Assembly: GCA_947497485.1 (NCBI GenBank)
Contig: CANMHB010000007.1
Coordinates: 1-64,000, forward strand
Direction: 5' to 3'
Length of the DNA: 64,000 nt
Origin: Flavobacteriales bacterium
GTDB lineage: Bacteria; Bacteroidota; Bacteroidia; Flavobacteriales_D; Crocinitomicaceae
Below the pieces are notes generated by a model. That model was not told the DNA's origin. It saw only the letters and a list, made by a program, of their open reading frames with translations, and made no database searches. This document shows, in pieces, positions 26,720-36,199 of this stretch. The position numbers and the translations under genes are program-made. Numbering within the stretch: the first letter of the stretch is position 1; the number at the start of each line of letters is the position of its first letter.

Positions 26720-29155
26720 ATGAAAAAAAGCTTTTTACTTTTTTTAGTTTTCCTTAATGGTTTCATATCCTTTTCTCAATGTGATTATACATTTTCGATG
26801 ATTGATAGTTTTGGTGACAGTTGGAATGGAAATCAAATGGTTGTAATTCAAAATGGTGACACACTGGCTACGTTATATGGCCCTGCCACAACTGGTCCCG
26901 AAGACACTGTTATTACTTTAACGACCGGTGTTCCTTTCACGTTAGAGTGGAATGTAATTGGAATGTATGAAGGAGAGGTTGTAATCCAAGTTTTTGATCA
27001 ATTTGGAACCATGGTTTACGAGTTACCCGCAGGATCATTTGGATTAGCAGGAACAACTATTTTCTCTTGGACGCCAATTTGTACCCCATGTTTTGGAACA
27101 CCAGACCCTGGTGCAACACTTGCAACGGACTCTTCGCTATGTTTGGGAAGTACGGCAACGCTTTCCATGCAAAACCTACCAAATGGAGTTGGAATTACAT
27201 ATCAGTGGTATTCATCTACGGATGGAGTAAATTATACAGCCCTTGTTAACGATACCTTATCAACACTAATTGTTGGTGCTGGACCAGATACATATTACTA
27301 TTGTCAACTTAATTGTTCTGGAAATACAGCTAATTCAACACCCGTTTTGATCACACAATCACCCTACACAGATTGTTATTGTGTGCCTGGCTACTTTAGC
27401 GGAACAATGGCTGGAGATTTAATCTCAAATGTGGAAATCGTAGGAACAACATTAGCTAACAATACGGGCTTTGTAGCCGGAGGACCTTCATATACCTTCT
27501 TTACAGGACAGCCAAATTATACCGCTACACTCGTTCCATCAGCCTCTTACAGTGTAAATATTTCTACAGGGGAATATGGTAGCCAAGGTTATGCCGCTTG
27601 GATCGACTACAATGATGATGGTTTGTTTTCGTTCGATGAGCGCATTGGCTTTACAGAGAATTTGGTAGGAACAGGGTATACGCCAGGTGAAATAAATGAT
27701 TCGACGACATTTACGATTTCATTAGCTTGCAATCCACCTGCTGGGAATCACCGTTTAAGAATTCGCGGTGTTTTCTTTGAAGATGGAAATATGATAGACC
27801 CTTGCAGCGAATATGGATATGGTGAGACTGAAGACTATATCGTAACAATTTCAGCCGCGCCGAGTTGCCCTTCTGCAGGAAATGTTGTGGAAGTTGTTAC
27901 AACCCAGACTACCGCAAATGTATCCTGGTTATTGAATTGTTCATCGTCCAATGTTTTTGATGTTGAATATGGCCCTGTTGGTTTTATTCAGGGTACAGGA
28001 ACAATACTTTCTAATCAGACCGCAACAATTTCAGGCGATACGGCATCAATTGTTTTAAATGGGTTGTTAGATAATACGGAATATACAATTTATTATAGAG
28101 CAGTTTGTGGTAATGAGTCTAGCCTCTGGTCTGCGGGAAGCAATTTCTATACATTGTGCAACGCAATCCCTGCAAATGGATGGTGCGAGAGTTTTGACAG
28201 CAACTCGTTAACGGAAAATTGTTGGACTATCTTGAATGCTAATCAAGATGCAATTACATGGACAACTGACGATATAATTGGGCCACTTAGCGGAGACAAT
28301 GCAGCTATGATAAACACAGATTTCAATTTCGGAAATAATGACGATTGGTTAATCTCCCCTCAACTTTCTCTAACAGGTGGAGAAGTGTTGAGATTTCACT
28401 ACAAAGTTTATAGTGATTTTGAACCAAATGATTTCCATGTTTTGTTATCTACTTCAGGCTTACAACCTGCAAACTTTACAGACACGTTAATGACGCATGT
28501 GGCATATAACACCACCTATATGGATACTATTTTAGATCTTTCAGCATATAGTGGAAATATATATCTGGCATTTCAAATCCCAGCAGGCGGTTTAGATGGC
28601 TGGATGTTATTCATAGATGATATTTGTGTTTATTCTTGTCTTGTTGCAGGAAACGACGGAACGATGACAGTTTGTAAAAATGAACCTTTTGATTTGTTTG
28701 ATGGCCTTACTGGAACTTTCAATCAAACTGGAACCTGGTATAATCCTTCTAATCAAGCAATGAACTCTAGTCTTGATACAGCAGGAAATATTCCTGGACA
28801 ATTCAACTACTCTTATATTTCATCAAGTGAATTCTGTGATGCGGATACTTCGGTTGTCCTAGTGACGGTTGATGGTTCATGTACATATAGTTCAATAAGC
28901 GAGTTGGATCAGGATTTTATTACAATATATCCGAACCCGTCCGCAGGAATATTTAACATTAATGTGACCGAATTCATTGAAAATAAATCCATTGAAATAA
29001 CGGATATAAACGGAAGAAAAATAATGAGCAACGCTGACTTTATAAAAGGAACTGGTAGTTATACCATAGATTTAAGTTCAAATAGAAGTGGACTTTATTT
29101 CATTCAACTATCAGGAAAAACGAGAACAAACACATTTAAAGTTATAAAACAATAA
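26720..29155 (+). CDS. Secreted GEVED/fibronectin-type protein with T9SS sorting domain
   Basis: An 811-aa exported multidomain protein. The signal peptide is residues 1-19. The order after that is a small beta domain (CDYTFSMIDSFGDSWNGNQ ... FSWTPIC, about 20-120), an Ig-like segment (about 125-210), and a GEVED domain (about 245-375) with YAAWIDYNDDGLFSFDERIGF and GETEDYIVTI. A fibronectin type III domain follows (about 380-475), then a jelly-roll/MAM-like region (CESFDSNSLTENCWT ... DDICVYSC, about 485-640) and an Ig-like segment. It ends with a T9SS domain (ITIYPNPSAGIFNINVTE ... GLYFIQLSGKTRTNTFKVIKQ). It is probably a cell-surface or released adhesin-like protein. Expression is probably controlled through the leader at 26631-26719. 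Confidence 0.85.
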   Translation: MKKSFLLFLVFLNGFISFSQCDYTFSMIDSFGDSWNGNQMVVIQNGDTLATLYGPATTGPEDTVITLTTGVPFTLEWNVIGMYEGEVVIQVFDQFGTMVYELPAGSFGLAGTTIFSWTPICTPCFGTPDPGATLATDSSLCLGSTATLSMQNLPNGVGITYQWYSSTDGVNYTALVNDTLSTLIVGAGPDTYYYCQLNCSGNTANSTPVLITQSPYTDCYCVPGYFSGTMAGDLISNVEIVGTTLANNTGFVAGGPSYTFFTGQPNYTATLVPSASYSVNISTGEYGSQGYAAWIDYNDDGLFSFDERIGFTENLVGTGYTPGEINDSTTFTISLACNPPAGNHRLRIRGVFFEDGNMIDPCSEYGYGETEDYIVTISAAPSCPSAGNVVEVVTTQTTANVSWLLNCSSSNVFDVEYGPVGFIQGTGTILSNQTATISGDTASIVLNGLLDNTEYTIYYRAVCGNESSLWSAGSNFYTLCNAIPANGWCESFDSNSLTENCWTILNANQDAITWTTDDIIGPLSGDNAAMINTDFNFGNNDDWLISPQLSLTGGEVLRFHYKVYSDFEPNDFHVLLSTSGLQPANFTDTLMTHVAYNTTYMDTILDLSAYSGNIYLAFQIPAGGLDGWMLFIDDICVYSCLVAGNDGTMTVCKNEPFDLFDGLTGTFNQTGTWYNPSNQAMNSSLDTAGNIPGQFNYSYISSSEFCDADTSVVLVTVDGSCTYSSISELDQDFITIYPNPSAGIFNINVTEFIENKSIEITDINGRKIMSNADFIKGTGSYTIDLSSNRSGLYFIQLSGKTRTNTFKVIKQ

Positions 29156-29194
29156 TTGTAACATTCCATCTGAGTTTCTCTTATACATTTGAAA

Positions 29195-30220
29195 ATGGCT
29201 AAGAATATTATCGTTACTGGTGGCGCTGGTTATATCGGTTCACATACCGTTGTTTCGCTTATCGAAAATGGTTTTAATCCAATTATTATTGATGATTTTA
29301 GGAATGCCAATCGAATAGTTGTTGAAGGATTAAAAACTATTTTAAATCAAGATCCATTAATCTTAGAGGGAGATGTTTGTGATGCTGTTTTTTTAAGTTC
29401 CGTTTTTGAAAAATATGAGCCAGAGGCAGTTATCCATTTTGCCGCATACAAGGCAGTTGGAGAATCTGTTGCAGAGCCCTTAAAGTATTACCAAAACAAC
29501 ATTAACGGCTTGATGAACGTGCTAAATAACATGTTGAAACACAACATTAAAAATTTTGTTTTTTCATCTTCCTGCACAGTTTATGGCGAACCAGATGGAG
29601 CTAAAGAAGTCACAGAAGAGACGGCTAAAAACCTACCTAGTTCACCTTATGGATACACAAAATGGATGGGAGAACAAATAATAGAGGATGTTTTCAATGC
29701 AAACCCGTTTTTAAAAATAATCAACCTTCGTTATTTCAATCCTGTTGGGGCCCATAAAAGTGCTTTAATAGGTGAATTTCCCATTGGAAAACCAAATAAT
29801 TTATTGCCATTTGTTACGCAAACCGCTGTTGGAAAACAAGAAATGCTAACTGTTTTTGGTAACGATTACCCTACACCTGATGGAACGTGTATTCGAGACT
29901 ATATACATGTATGTGATCTAGCAAATGCACATGTTAAAGCTGTTGATTATTTAATTTCTAATCAGAATGGTCTTCTCGAGAATATTAACATTGGGACAGG
30001 AAAAGGAACAAGCGTGAAAGAAATCATTCAGACGTTTGTTAAAGAAACAGGCGTTGTTTTGAACTGGCAATACGGCCCAAGAAGAATGGGGGATGTTATA
30101 GAAATTTATGCAAATGCAAAAAAGGCCGAACAATTATTAGGCTGGAAAGCCGAACTTACAATCGCAGATGCCGTAAGAGATGCATGGAAATGGGAACTAA
30201 AGTTAGCCAACCAAATATGA
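29195..30220 (+). CDS. galE: UDP-glucose 4-epimerase
   Basis: A 341-aa NAD-dependent extended SDR enzyme interconverting UDP-glucose and UDP-galactose for surface polysaccharides. The ATG at 29195 gives MAKNIIVTGGAGYIGSHTVVSLIENG, the expected start; the in-frame TTG at 29189 is less likely. Motifs: TGGAGYIG cofactor loop, VIHFAAYKAVGES, FSSSCTVYG (catalytic Ser/Thr) followed by PYGYTKWMGE (YxxxK), NLRYFNPVGAH, and GTCIRDYIHVCDLANAH. The length is normal. It overlaps the following outer-membrane protein gene by four bases. TACATTTG at 29184-29191 resembles a -7 box but is too close to the ATG to be useful. Confidence 0.95.
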   Translation: MAKNIIVTGGAGYIGSHTVVSLIENGFNPIIIDDFRNANRIVVEGLKTILNQDPLILEGDVCDAVFLSSVFEKYEPEAVIHFAAYKAVGESVAEPLKYYQNNINGLMNVLNNMLKHNIKNFVFSSSCTVYGEPDGAKEVTEETAKNLPSSPYGYTKWMGEQIIEDVFNANPFLKIINLRYFNPVGAHKSALIGEFPIGKPNNLLPFVTQTAVGKQEMLTVFGNDYPTPDGTCIRDYIHVCDLANAHVKAVDYLISNQNGLLENINIGTGKGTSVKEIIQTFVKETGVVLNWQYGPRRMGDVIEIYANAKKAEQLLGWKAELTIADAVRDAWKWELKLANQI

Positions 30221-30936
30221 AAAAACTAGTCTTTATATTGTTTCTAGGTATTTTAAACGGTCTTTTTGCGCAGAAAGATTCGGCTTTAATATCGAGAAAT
30301 CGCCCTGGTTTGCTGTGGTATTTTACAGGTCTGAGGCCAGCAAAAACAGATAATCATAAATATGATAGATTCGTTATTGATTTAACTTACAATGATTGGG
30401 TTGGAGCTTTGAAACCATTAAATAATCGTTGGAATTCAATCGGAATAAATATGAATCTTATGAAAGATATCCGGTTTAAGAAAACGTCTATATTTTCAAT
30501 TGGAGCAGGATTCGGATATGGTTTTTCAAAGATTTCATCCCATCAACAGTTTATAGTAAGTGAAGATGGAATACTTACAAATAACATCAAAAACACAGGA
30601 ATTTATGATCACGCAAGGTTAAATACGCAAAGATTTTATATCCCTTTAGAATTGCGATTTTCATCAAAAAAATGGTCTCATGCTAAACTCGCAATAGGTG
30701 GAACATTCGGTTTGAATGCGGCAATGAAACAAACGTTATTTGGAAGAGATGGTGCTAAAAAATTACAAACAGATTTACAAAATGAAGCTCCTTTTTTTAA
30801 TTATGGAATGCATGTTCGTTTTGGTATTCGCAACGTTGCGCTGTTTGGGTCATATCAGATTAGCAACGTGTTTAAAAATCCGAAAGATGCTAATTTGAAT
30901 GTGATTCAGTTTGGATTAAGTTTCTCCCTTTTTTAA
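30217..30936 (+). CDS. Outer-membrane beta-barrel protein
   Basis: A 239-aa protein starting at the ATG at 30217, which overlaps the galE stop (ATGA) and yields a clean signal peptide (MKKLVFILFLGILNGLFAQ). An upstream in-frame ATG at 30184 lies inside galE and would bury the signal. Alternating amphipathic strands (SIGINMNLMKDIRFKKTSIFSIGAGFGYGFSKIS, YIPLELRFSSKKWSHAKLAIGGTFGLNAAM, NVALFGSYQISNVF) and the final VIQFGLSFSLF fit a small PorT/OmpW-like barrel ending in an aromatic residue. The ligand or role is not apparent. Coupling to galE is positional only. Confidence 0.75.
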   Translation: MKKLVFILFLGILNGLFAQKDSALISRNRPGLLWYFTGLRPAKTDNHKYDRFVIDLTYNDWVGALKPLNNRWNSIGINMNLMKDIRFKKTSIFSIGAGFGYGFSKISSHQQFIVSEDGILTNNIKNTGIYDHARLNTQRFYIPLELRFSSKKWSHAKLAIGGTFGLNAAMKQTLFGRDGAKKLQTDLQNEAPFFNYGMHVRFGIRNVALFGSYQISNVFKNPKDANLNVIQFGLSFSLF

Positions 30937-31018
30937 TGATTTCCTGTAAAAAAACAACGAATAGTCTATTTCTTATATTCTACTTTTTGTTTATTTTAGC
31001 CCGTTTATTTTAATAACC

Positions 31019-31993
31019 ATGTTTATGAAGTATTTGAGTACTGTATTTTTAATTATGTTTTCTTTTTATTCGTTTTCCCAAAGTAAAAAGGACCTGCAGA
31101 CGCAGTTAGATTCTATAAATACACTTTTGAAAAAAACGGATTCAAAAAACATACAGCTTGAAACTGACCTAAAGAGTCTTCAATCAAACTTAACGAATCT
31201 TTCTACCTCGATGAGTTTAGTTGTTAAATCGAATTTAGATCTTGAGGCTCAAGTTAAAGCTCAGTTATCTCAGATTCAAAAATTGGAATCTCAGGTTAAT
31301 TCTCAATTATCTCAAATTCAAAAACTTTTCTCGCAAAATGATAGTTTACTAAAGGTTTTTAATCTTTCTGGAGGAGCAAAATTCGTGTTAGCCCCAACAT
31401 CTGAGTCAGATTCCATAATTTTTGTTTTACAAAACTACTTTAAGGCTAAAAAGTGGCAAGAGAGGTTGCCCTATGTTCTTGACCCCGAGAAAGTAAAACC
31501 GTTGATGGCATCTATTTATGGAAACTCGTATGAATCAGAAACCTATGAAAAGGACAAGATTAATATTCCCGGAGAGAATTATCCATTAGGGAAAGGTTTT
31601 AAGGTTTTTATAGATGGGGAAACGGTATACTTAAAAAAAACGCAAAATGGTTTCAAAATTGATTGGGAAGCAACCACAGGATACAACCCAATATCTTTTG
31701 CTGTTTTCAAAGCTGAAAAATCTACTAAACCGACTGTTTTTCGGGAAAACATAAAACTTTCTGACTATTATATGAGTGAAGGATTAGTGAAATCAAACTA
31801 TTTATCTTTGAAGGGAGATGGAATTTTTAGTTGTTGGATTCCCATTAGCCTTGCTGGTGATCTTAAAAAAATACTTTCAGATGGTCAATATCATAATGTA
31901 ATAATTGAAGCGCAGTATAAATCATTCACTGACCAGTATAATACGTGGGAGGAAATTATTATTACAAAATTCATCAAAGAAGGATGGGATTAG
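31019..31993 (+). CDS. Exported coiled-coil protein of unknown function
   Basis: A 324-aa protein with a signal peptide (MKYLSTVFLIMFSFYSFSQ, from the ATG at 31019 or 31025). Residues about 22-115 form a long heptad-patterned coiled coil rich in Q, S, L and N (KKDLQTQLDSINTLLKKTDSKNIQLETDL...). It contains an internal 14-residue duplication at 31250-31333. The C-terminal ~200 residues are globular (FVLAPTSESDSIIFVLQNYFKAKKWQERLPYVLDPEKVKPLM ... YHNVIIEAQYKSFTDQYNTWEEIIITKFIKEGWD), including a helix/sheet pattern like domains that sense or bind surface components. I do not recognise the family. It stands between the barrel protein and tatD. Confidence 0.7.
   Translation: MFMKYLSTVFLIMFSFYSFSQSKKDLQTQLDSINTLLKKTDSKNIQLETDLKSLQSNLTNLSTSMSLVVKSNLDLEAQVKAQLSQIQKLESQVNSQLSQIQKLFSQNDSLLKVFNLSGGAKFVLAPTSESDSIIFVLQNYFKAKKWQERLPYVLDPEKVKPLMASIYGNSYESETYEKDKINIPGENYPLGKGFKVFIDGETVYLKKTQNGFKIDWEATTGYNPISFAVFKAEKSTKPTVFRENIKLSDYYMSEGLVKSNYLSLKGDGIFSCWIPISLAGDLKKILSDGQYHNVIIEAQYKSFTDQYNTWEEIIITKFIKEGWD
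31250..31333 (+). repeat. Tandem 42-bp duplication inside the coiled-coil gene
   Basis: Two head-to-tail units (31250-31291 and 31292-31333) encode QVKAQLSQIQKLES and QVNSQLSQIQKLFS. The unit is exactly two heptads, so the duplication lengthens the coil without breaking its register. Confidence 0.7.
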
Positions 31994-32054
31994 TGACCTA
32001 TGATTGCTAATTGCTTTAAATTTTTTAACTGAAATTTTTCTCTCTCTAGTTCCA

Positions 32055-32843
32055 ATGCTTATAGACACGCACGCTCATCTCTATTCAGAGGAATTTCAAC
32101 AAGACCTTTCAGAGACAATTACTCGAGCCCAAAATATTGGTGTCAAAAGAATATTGTTGCCGAATATCGATACCGAGAGTATTTCTGAAATGGAAAAAGT
32201 CTGTAAAAACTTTCCCGAATGCATTCCTATGATGGGTTTGCATCCAGGTTATGTGAAAGAGGATTGGGAACAGCAACTAAATTTAATTGAACAAAAGCTT
32301 TTTGAGTCTCCAGAGAAATACTGTGCTGTAGGCGAAATAGGGATCGACCTATATTGGGATACTACTTTTTGCGAACAACAGAAAATAGCCTTTAGAAAAC
32401 AAATTAATTGGGCGAAAGAATTGAAACTGCCTATTGCAATTCACTGTCGAAATGCATTTGATGAAATTTTTGAAATACTGGATTCAGAAAACGCAACAGA
32501 ATTAAAAGGTGTTTTCCATTGTTTTACGGGAAATCTTGAACAAGCTAATCATATTCTTAGTTACGGTGGATTTAAACTGGGAATAGGTGGAGTAATAACA
32601 TATAAGAAGTCTGAATTGCCCGAGGTAATTAAACAAGTTGATTTGAAACACATTGTTTTGGAAACAGATGCGCCTTACTTACCACCTGTGCCATTTAGGG
32701 GAAAACGCAATGAGTCAGCATATGTGAGTCTAGTCGCCGAAAAGCTAGCCGAAATTTATGCGTGTTCTGTTTCTGAAATATCAGAGAAAACAACTCAAAA
32801 TGCCATACATTTGTTCCAACTAGGGAAATTTGGAGTAATATGA
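32055..32843 (+). CDS. tatD: TatD-family metal-dependent deoxyribonuclease
   Basis: A 262-aa TIM-barrel hydrolase. I start it at the ATG at 32055, because MLIDTHAHLYSEEF is the family N-terminus; the frame is open further upstream but without family sequence. Metal and active-site motifs: DTHAHL (His pair), GEIGIDLYWD (Glu), AIHCRNA (His), GVFHCFTGN (His) and LETDAPYLPP (Asp). TatD proteins are 3'-5' exonucleases acting on damaged DNA and, in some cases, D-aminoacyl-tRNA-like substrates. It overlaps ansA by four bases, so the two are co-translated. Confidence 0.93.
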   Translation: MLIDTHAHLYSEEFQQDLSETITRAQNIGVKRILLPNIDTESISEMEKVCKNFPECIPMMGLHPGYVKEDWEQQLNLIEQKLFESPEKYCAVGEIGIDLYWDTTFCEQQKIAFRKQINWAKELKLPIAIHCRNAFDEIFEILDSENATELKGVFHCFTGNLEQANHILSYGGFKLGIGGVITYKKSELPEVIKQVDLKHIVLETDAPYLPPVPFRGKRNESAYVSLVAEKLAEIYACSVSEISEKTTQNAIHLFQLGKFGVI

Positions 32844-33865
32844 GCACACCTAAAATCTTGATTATTTATACAGGTGGCACGATTGGGATGATCAAGGATC
32901 AACGAACAGGGGAGCTACGCAGTTTTAATTTTGAATATATCTACGATCACGTTCCTGAACTCGAGCGTTTTAATTTCGATTTAAAAAGTATAAGTATTTC
33001 AAAACCAATTGATTCTTCTGAAATCACGCTTTGCCATTGGACGGATTTAGTAGAAATAATTGAAACGAATTATACCAATTACGATGGATTTGTAATTCTT
33101 CATGGTTCCGATACCATGGCTTTTACAGCATCTGCCTTGAGTTTTATGATTCAAGGATTAACCAAACCCATCATTTTAACAGGATCACAATTACCAATTG
33201 GAACGATTCGAACAGATGGGAAAGAAAATTTAATTACAGCAGTTGAAATCGCTGGTGCAAGAGATGAAAATGGGCAGGCCGTCGTTCAGGAAGTTGCTGT
33301 TTATTTTGAATATTCGTTGTATCGAGGAAATCGTTGTTCAAAAGTTTCTGCGAATCAATTTGAAGCTTTTCAATCGCCAAACTACCCAGAACTTGCTGTT
33401 GCGGGCGTAAATATTGAATTTGCTCACGATCGACTTTTTCGAACAAAGTCACCTGAGCTAACCTTTCATAAAAAATTGTCCAATCAAGTAGGTCTTGTTA
33501 AGCTATTTCCTGGAATTCCCATTGAATACTATCAAAAATTATTTGATTTTGAAAGCGTGAAAGCACTCATTTTGGAAACTTATGGAGCAGGAAATGCGCC
33601 TAGTCACCCGCGAATGCAAGCAATGCTTGAGCAATACATTAAAGCTGGCGGGATCGTTTTAAACGTTACCCAGTGCAGTTCTGGCTCAGTTAAACAGGGT
33701 GCTTATGAAACAAGTTCTTTTTTCGAACGCATAGGTGTGATTAGTGGAAAAGATATTACCACGGAGGCAGCTATCACGAAAACTCAATATCTTCTTGGAT
33801 CTGGAATGAATCAACAAGCTATTATAGAATCTCTTCATCAATCATTGGTTGGTGAAATGAGTTGA
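32840..33865 (+). CDS. ansA: Cytoplasmic (type I) L-asparaginase
   Basis: A 341-aa enzyme hydrolysing asparagine to aspartate and ammonia. The first catalytic loop is IIYTGGTIGMIKD (Thr11 and Thr14 region). The second is LHGSDTMAFTASALSFM (Thr/Asp pair near residues 92-93). GSQLPIGTIRTDGKENL and LETYGAGNAPSHP are also typical. No signal peptide is present and the length matches the E. coli type I enzyme. It follows tatD with a four-base overlap and is followed by a gene with its own promoter. Confidence 0.93.
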   Translation: MSTPKILIIYTGGTIGMIKDQRTGELRSFNFEYIYDHVPELERFNFDLKSISISKPIDSSEITLCHWTDLVEIIETNYTNYDGFVILHGSDTMAFTASALSFMIQGLTKPIILTGSQLPIGTIRTDGKENLITAVEIAGARDENGQAVVQEVAVYFEYSLYRGNRCSKVSANQFEAFQSPNYPELAVAGVNIEFAHDRLFRTKSPELTFHKKLSNQVGLVKLFPGIPIEYYQKLFDFESVKALILETYGAGNAPSHPRMQAMLEQYIKAGGIVLNVTQCSSGSVKQGAYETSSFFERIGVISGKDITTEAAITKTQYLLGSGMNQQAIIESLHQSLVGEMS

Positions 33866-33877
33866 AAAAGAAAAGTG

Positions 33878-33885
33878 TATCTTTG
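33878..33885 (+). promoter_or_regulatory. -7 promoter element before the small gene at 33902
   Basis: TATCTTTG, a full match to TAnnTTTG, 16 bases before the ATG at 33902. It may drive 33902-34156 together with rnpA and the genes after it. Confidence 0.5.
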
Positions 33886-33901
33886 ATAAAAGCTCACTCA
33901 A

Positions 33902-34156
33902 ATGGATGAAAAAGAACTAATAGAATTATCTGACGAAATAATAGATGCTATTACAAAACTAGCGATGGGTGCTAAGCCGGGTTTTTTGTCAGGAAGCATT
34001 TACAAAAACATAGCTGCACACGCCAAATTCATGGAAATGAAACAGCTCTATTGTGATTTCTTACAGGATTTTGACGGCAGTTATTCTGATGCCGCGGAGT
34101 TAAAGAAACTTACAGATTTTCGTTTCGGTTTAATCGCGCTTTATCAAACAAAATAA
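33902..34156 (+). CDS. Small protein of unknown function
   Basis: An 84-aa acidic, largely helical protein (MDEKELIELSDEIIDAITKLAMGAKPGFLSGSIYKNIAAHAKFMEMKQLYCDFLQDFDG...). It has no signal peptide, membrane segment or known motif. Support for it being real: a well-placed promoter box, an ATG 16 bases after it, a composition like its neighbours, and tight packing ahead of rnpA (17 bases). I do not recognise it. Confidence 0.65.
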   Translation: MDEKELIELSDEIIDAITKLAMGAKPGFLSGSIYKNIAAHAKFMEMKQLYCDFLQDFDGSYSDAAELKKLTDFRFGLIALYQTK

Positions 34157-34173
34157 TTGACAGTTTATCTGGA

Positions 34174-34557
34174 ATGGATAACTCCTTTGGAAAGGAATAT
34201 AAATTATGCAGTCGCATTCTGATTGATAAATTGTTTGAGCAAGGTAAACGATTTCGTTTTGACCCATTCTCACTTGTTTATCTCAATGTTGAAAATGATA
34301 TTCAGGGGCCATTTCAAATTTTAATTTCCGTTCCGAAAAAGCAATTCAAGAAGGCCCACGATAGAAATTATGTCAAACGATGCATTCGGGAAATTATTCG
34401 AAAGAATAAACAGTATCTGATTCATCAACAACCAAACAATAATAAATTAATTTTAGCTGTTGTATATAATTTCAATCAACAAATTACATTCGCTGAAATG
34501 GAACAGAAAGTGGTAAAAGCGTTAGAACGACTTTCGTCAAAACTTAAACAGAATTAA
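34174..34557 (+). CDS. rnpA: Ribonuclease P protein component
   Basis: A 127-aa basic protein that binds RNase P RNA and the 5' leader of pre-tRNA. It shows the family pattern: KLCSRILIDKLFEQGKRFRFDPFSLVYL at the N-terminus and the RNR signature in KKAHDRNYVKRCIREIIRKNK (near residues 66-86). The length is normal. In most bacteria rnpA follows rpmH near the origin. Here it sits between a small unknown gene and an S41 protease gene that begins immediately at its stop, an arrangement common in Bacteroidota. The RNase P RNA gene is not in the window. Confidence 0.93.
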   Translation: MDNSFGKEYKLCSRILIDKLFEQGKRFRFDPFSLVYLNVENDIQGPFQILISVPKKQFKKAHDRNYVKRCIREIIRKNKQYLIHQQPNNNKLILAVVYNFNQQITFAEMEQKVVKALERLSSKLKQN

Positions 34558-36186
34558 ATGAAACAATTTGCAATCGTACTTTTATTATTAATCTTTTTCA
34601 ACCCGGTTCAAGCTCAATCCAATGGTTTTGAGGTGTTAAAAAGCCTTGAAATAATGGATCAGGTATACGAAAACCTTGATTTATATTTTGTGGATGAACC
34701 TCAACTTGGAAAGCTATCCAAAACATCGATTGATGCCATGTTAAAGGAACTTGATCCTTATACGGTTTATTATCATGAATCAAATATCGAGGATTATCGC
34801 TTGATGACAACCGGACAATACGGCGGAATCGGTGCTTTAATTCGAAGAATAAATGACGATACTTATATTGCAGAACCTTATGAGGGAAATCCAGCTGAAA
34901 AAAGTGGTTTGAAGGCGGGAGACAAAATCATTTCCATAGATGGTAAGCCGATGCATAAAAAATCATCAGACGATGTTTCAACCGCTTTGAAAGGACCAAA
35001 AGGAACCGCTGTAAAAGTGGAAATAGAAAGGCTTTCGGAAGGCAAAAAAACAATTTCAATAACACGCGATGAAATTAAAATCCCGGATGTTCCTTATTTC
35101 GGTATGGTTGACTCAGAAACGGGGTATGTTAAACTTAATTCATTTACGCAAACTGCAGCAGCGGACGTTGAATCAGCTATTTTAAAATTGAAAAAAGACG
35201 GGATGAAAAAACTGGTGCTTGATCTGCGTGATAATGGCGGCGGATTGCTCATCGAGGCAGTTAAAATAGTCAACTTTTTTGTACCTAAGAACACAGTTGT
35301 TGTAACGACAAAGGGAAGAGTGAAAGAAGAAAATCGCGTTTACACAACCCTCTCTGAGCCAATTGATACAGAAATTCCTTTAGCCGTTTTGGTTGATGGA
35401 GGATCTGCATCTGCAAGTGAAATTGTTGCGGGTAGCCTACAAGATTTAGACCGTGCAGTAATTCTCGGCGAAACTAGCTTTGGTAAAGGGTTGGTTCAAA
35501 GGACTTATGATATGAAGTATGGATCAAAAATTAAAATTACCATTGCTAAATATTACACACCATCCGGAAGATGTGTTCAACGATTGGAATATTACGATAA
35601 AGAAACAGGAGAAAAACCAAAAGAAATAGCAGATTCATTGCTTAAAACGTTCCAAACTAAAAATGGAAGAAAAGTTATTGATGGCAGAGGAATTGAACCC
35701 GACTTGAAAATTGAACCAGATGATCTAAGTCGATTATCTGCGATGTTGTTAACGAAAAACTTAATTTTTAATTACTCAACAGAATTTGCATCAAAAAACG
35801 CAAGTATTCCTAAATCAGAGGATTTTAAACTCTCAGATTCTCAATACGAGGAATTTAAATCTTTTGTATTAAAAGATGATTTCAGTTATACAACAGCAAG
35901 CGAAGAAGCCCTCAAAAAAATGAAAGAAACCGCAGAGAAAGAAGGTTATTTCAATGAGGTAAAATCGGAATATGAGGCGATGATGCTCAAAGTTACCCCA
36001 TCAAAATCAAGGGATTTAGATAAGTTTAAAAATGAAATTTCTCAAATGCTGGAAAATGAAATCGTTTCTCGCTACTATTTTCAAAAAGGACGTACTCTGA
36101 ATTCATTCCGGTATGATAAAGTGCTGCAAAAAGCAAAAGAAATTTTAGGTAATACAAACGAATACAACACTATTTTAAAGAAATAG
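34558..36186 (+). CDS. S41-family C-terminal processing peptidase (CtpA-like)
   Basis: A 542-aa exported serine protease. The signal peptide is residues 1-19 (MKQFAIVLLLLIFFNPVQA). A PDZ domain (about 75-160) shows YGGIGALIRRIN and NPAEKSGLKAGDKIISIDG. The peptidase core has VKLNSFTQTAAADVESAI, LVLDLRDNGGG and VDGGSASASEIVAGSLQDLDRAVILGETSFGKGLVQ, which contains the Ser-Lys dyad (Ser near 284, Lys near 309). The C-terminal 150 residues are helical and charged. It acts on protein C-termini in the periplasm. It abuts rnpA (stop then ATG) and precedes the O-antigen ligase by 13 bases. Confidence 0.93.
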   Translation: MKQFAIVLLLLIFFNPVQAQSNGFEVLKSLEIMDQVYENLDLYFVDEPQLGKLSKTSIDAMLKELDPYTVYYHESNIEDYRLMTTGQYGGIGALIRRINDDTYIAEPYEGNPAEKSGLKAGDKIISIDGKPMHKKSSDDVSTALKGPKGTAVKVEIERLSEGKKTISITRDEIKIPDVPYFGMVDSETGYVKLNSFTQTAAADVESAILKLKKDGMKKLVLDLRDNGGGLLIEAVKIVNFFVPKNTVVVTTKGRVKEENRVYTTLSEPIDTEIPLAVLVDGGSASASEIVAGSLQDLDRAVILGETSFGKGLVQRTYDMKYGSKIKITIAKYYTPSGRCVQRLEYYDKETGEKPKEIADSLLKTFQTKNGRKVIDGRGIEPDLKIEPDDLSRLSAMLLTKNLIFNYSTEFASKNASIPKSEDFKLSDSQYEEFKSFVLKDDFSYTTASEEALKKMKETAEKEGYFNEVKSEYEAMMLKVTPSKSRDLDKFKNEISQMLENEIVSRYYFQKGRTLNSFRYDKVLQKAKEILGNTNEYNTILKK

Positions 36187-36199
36187 TCGTTTCATTGGT

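Noticed and set aside
29184..29191. TACATTTG as galE promoter
   Set aside because: It ends three bases before the ATG at 29195, so transcription would start inside the coding region.
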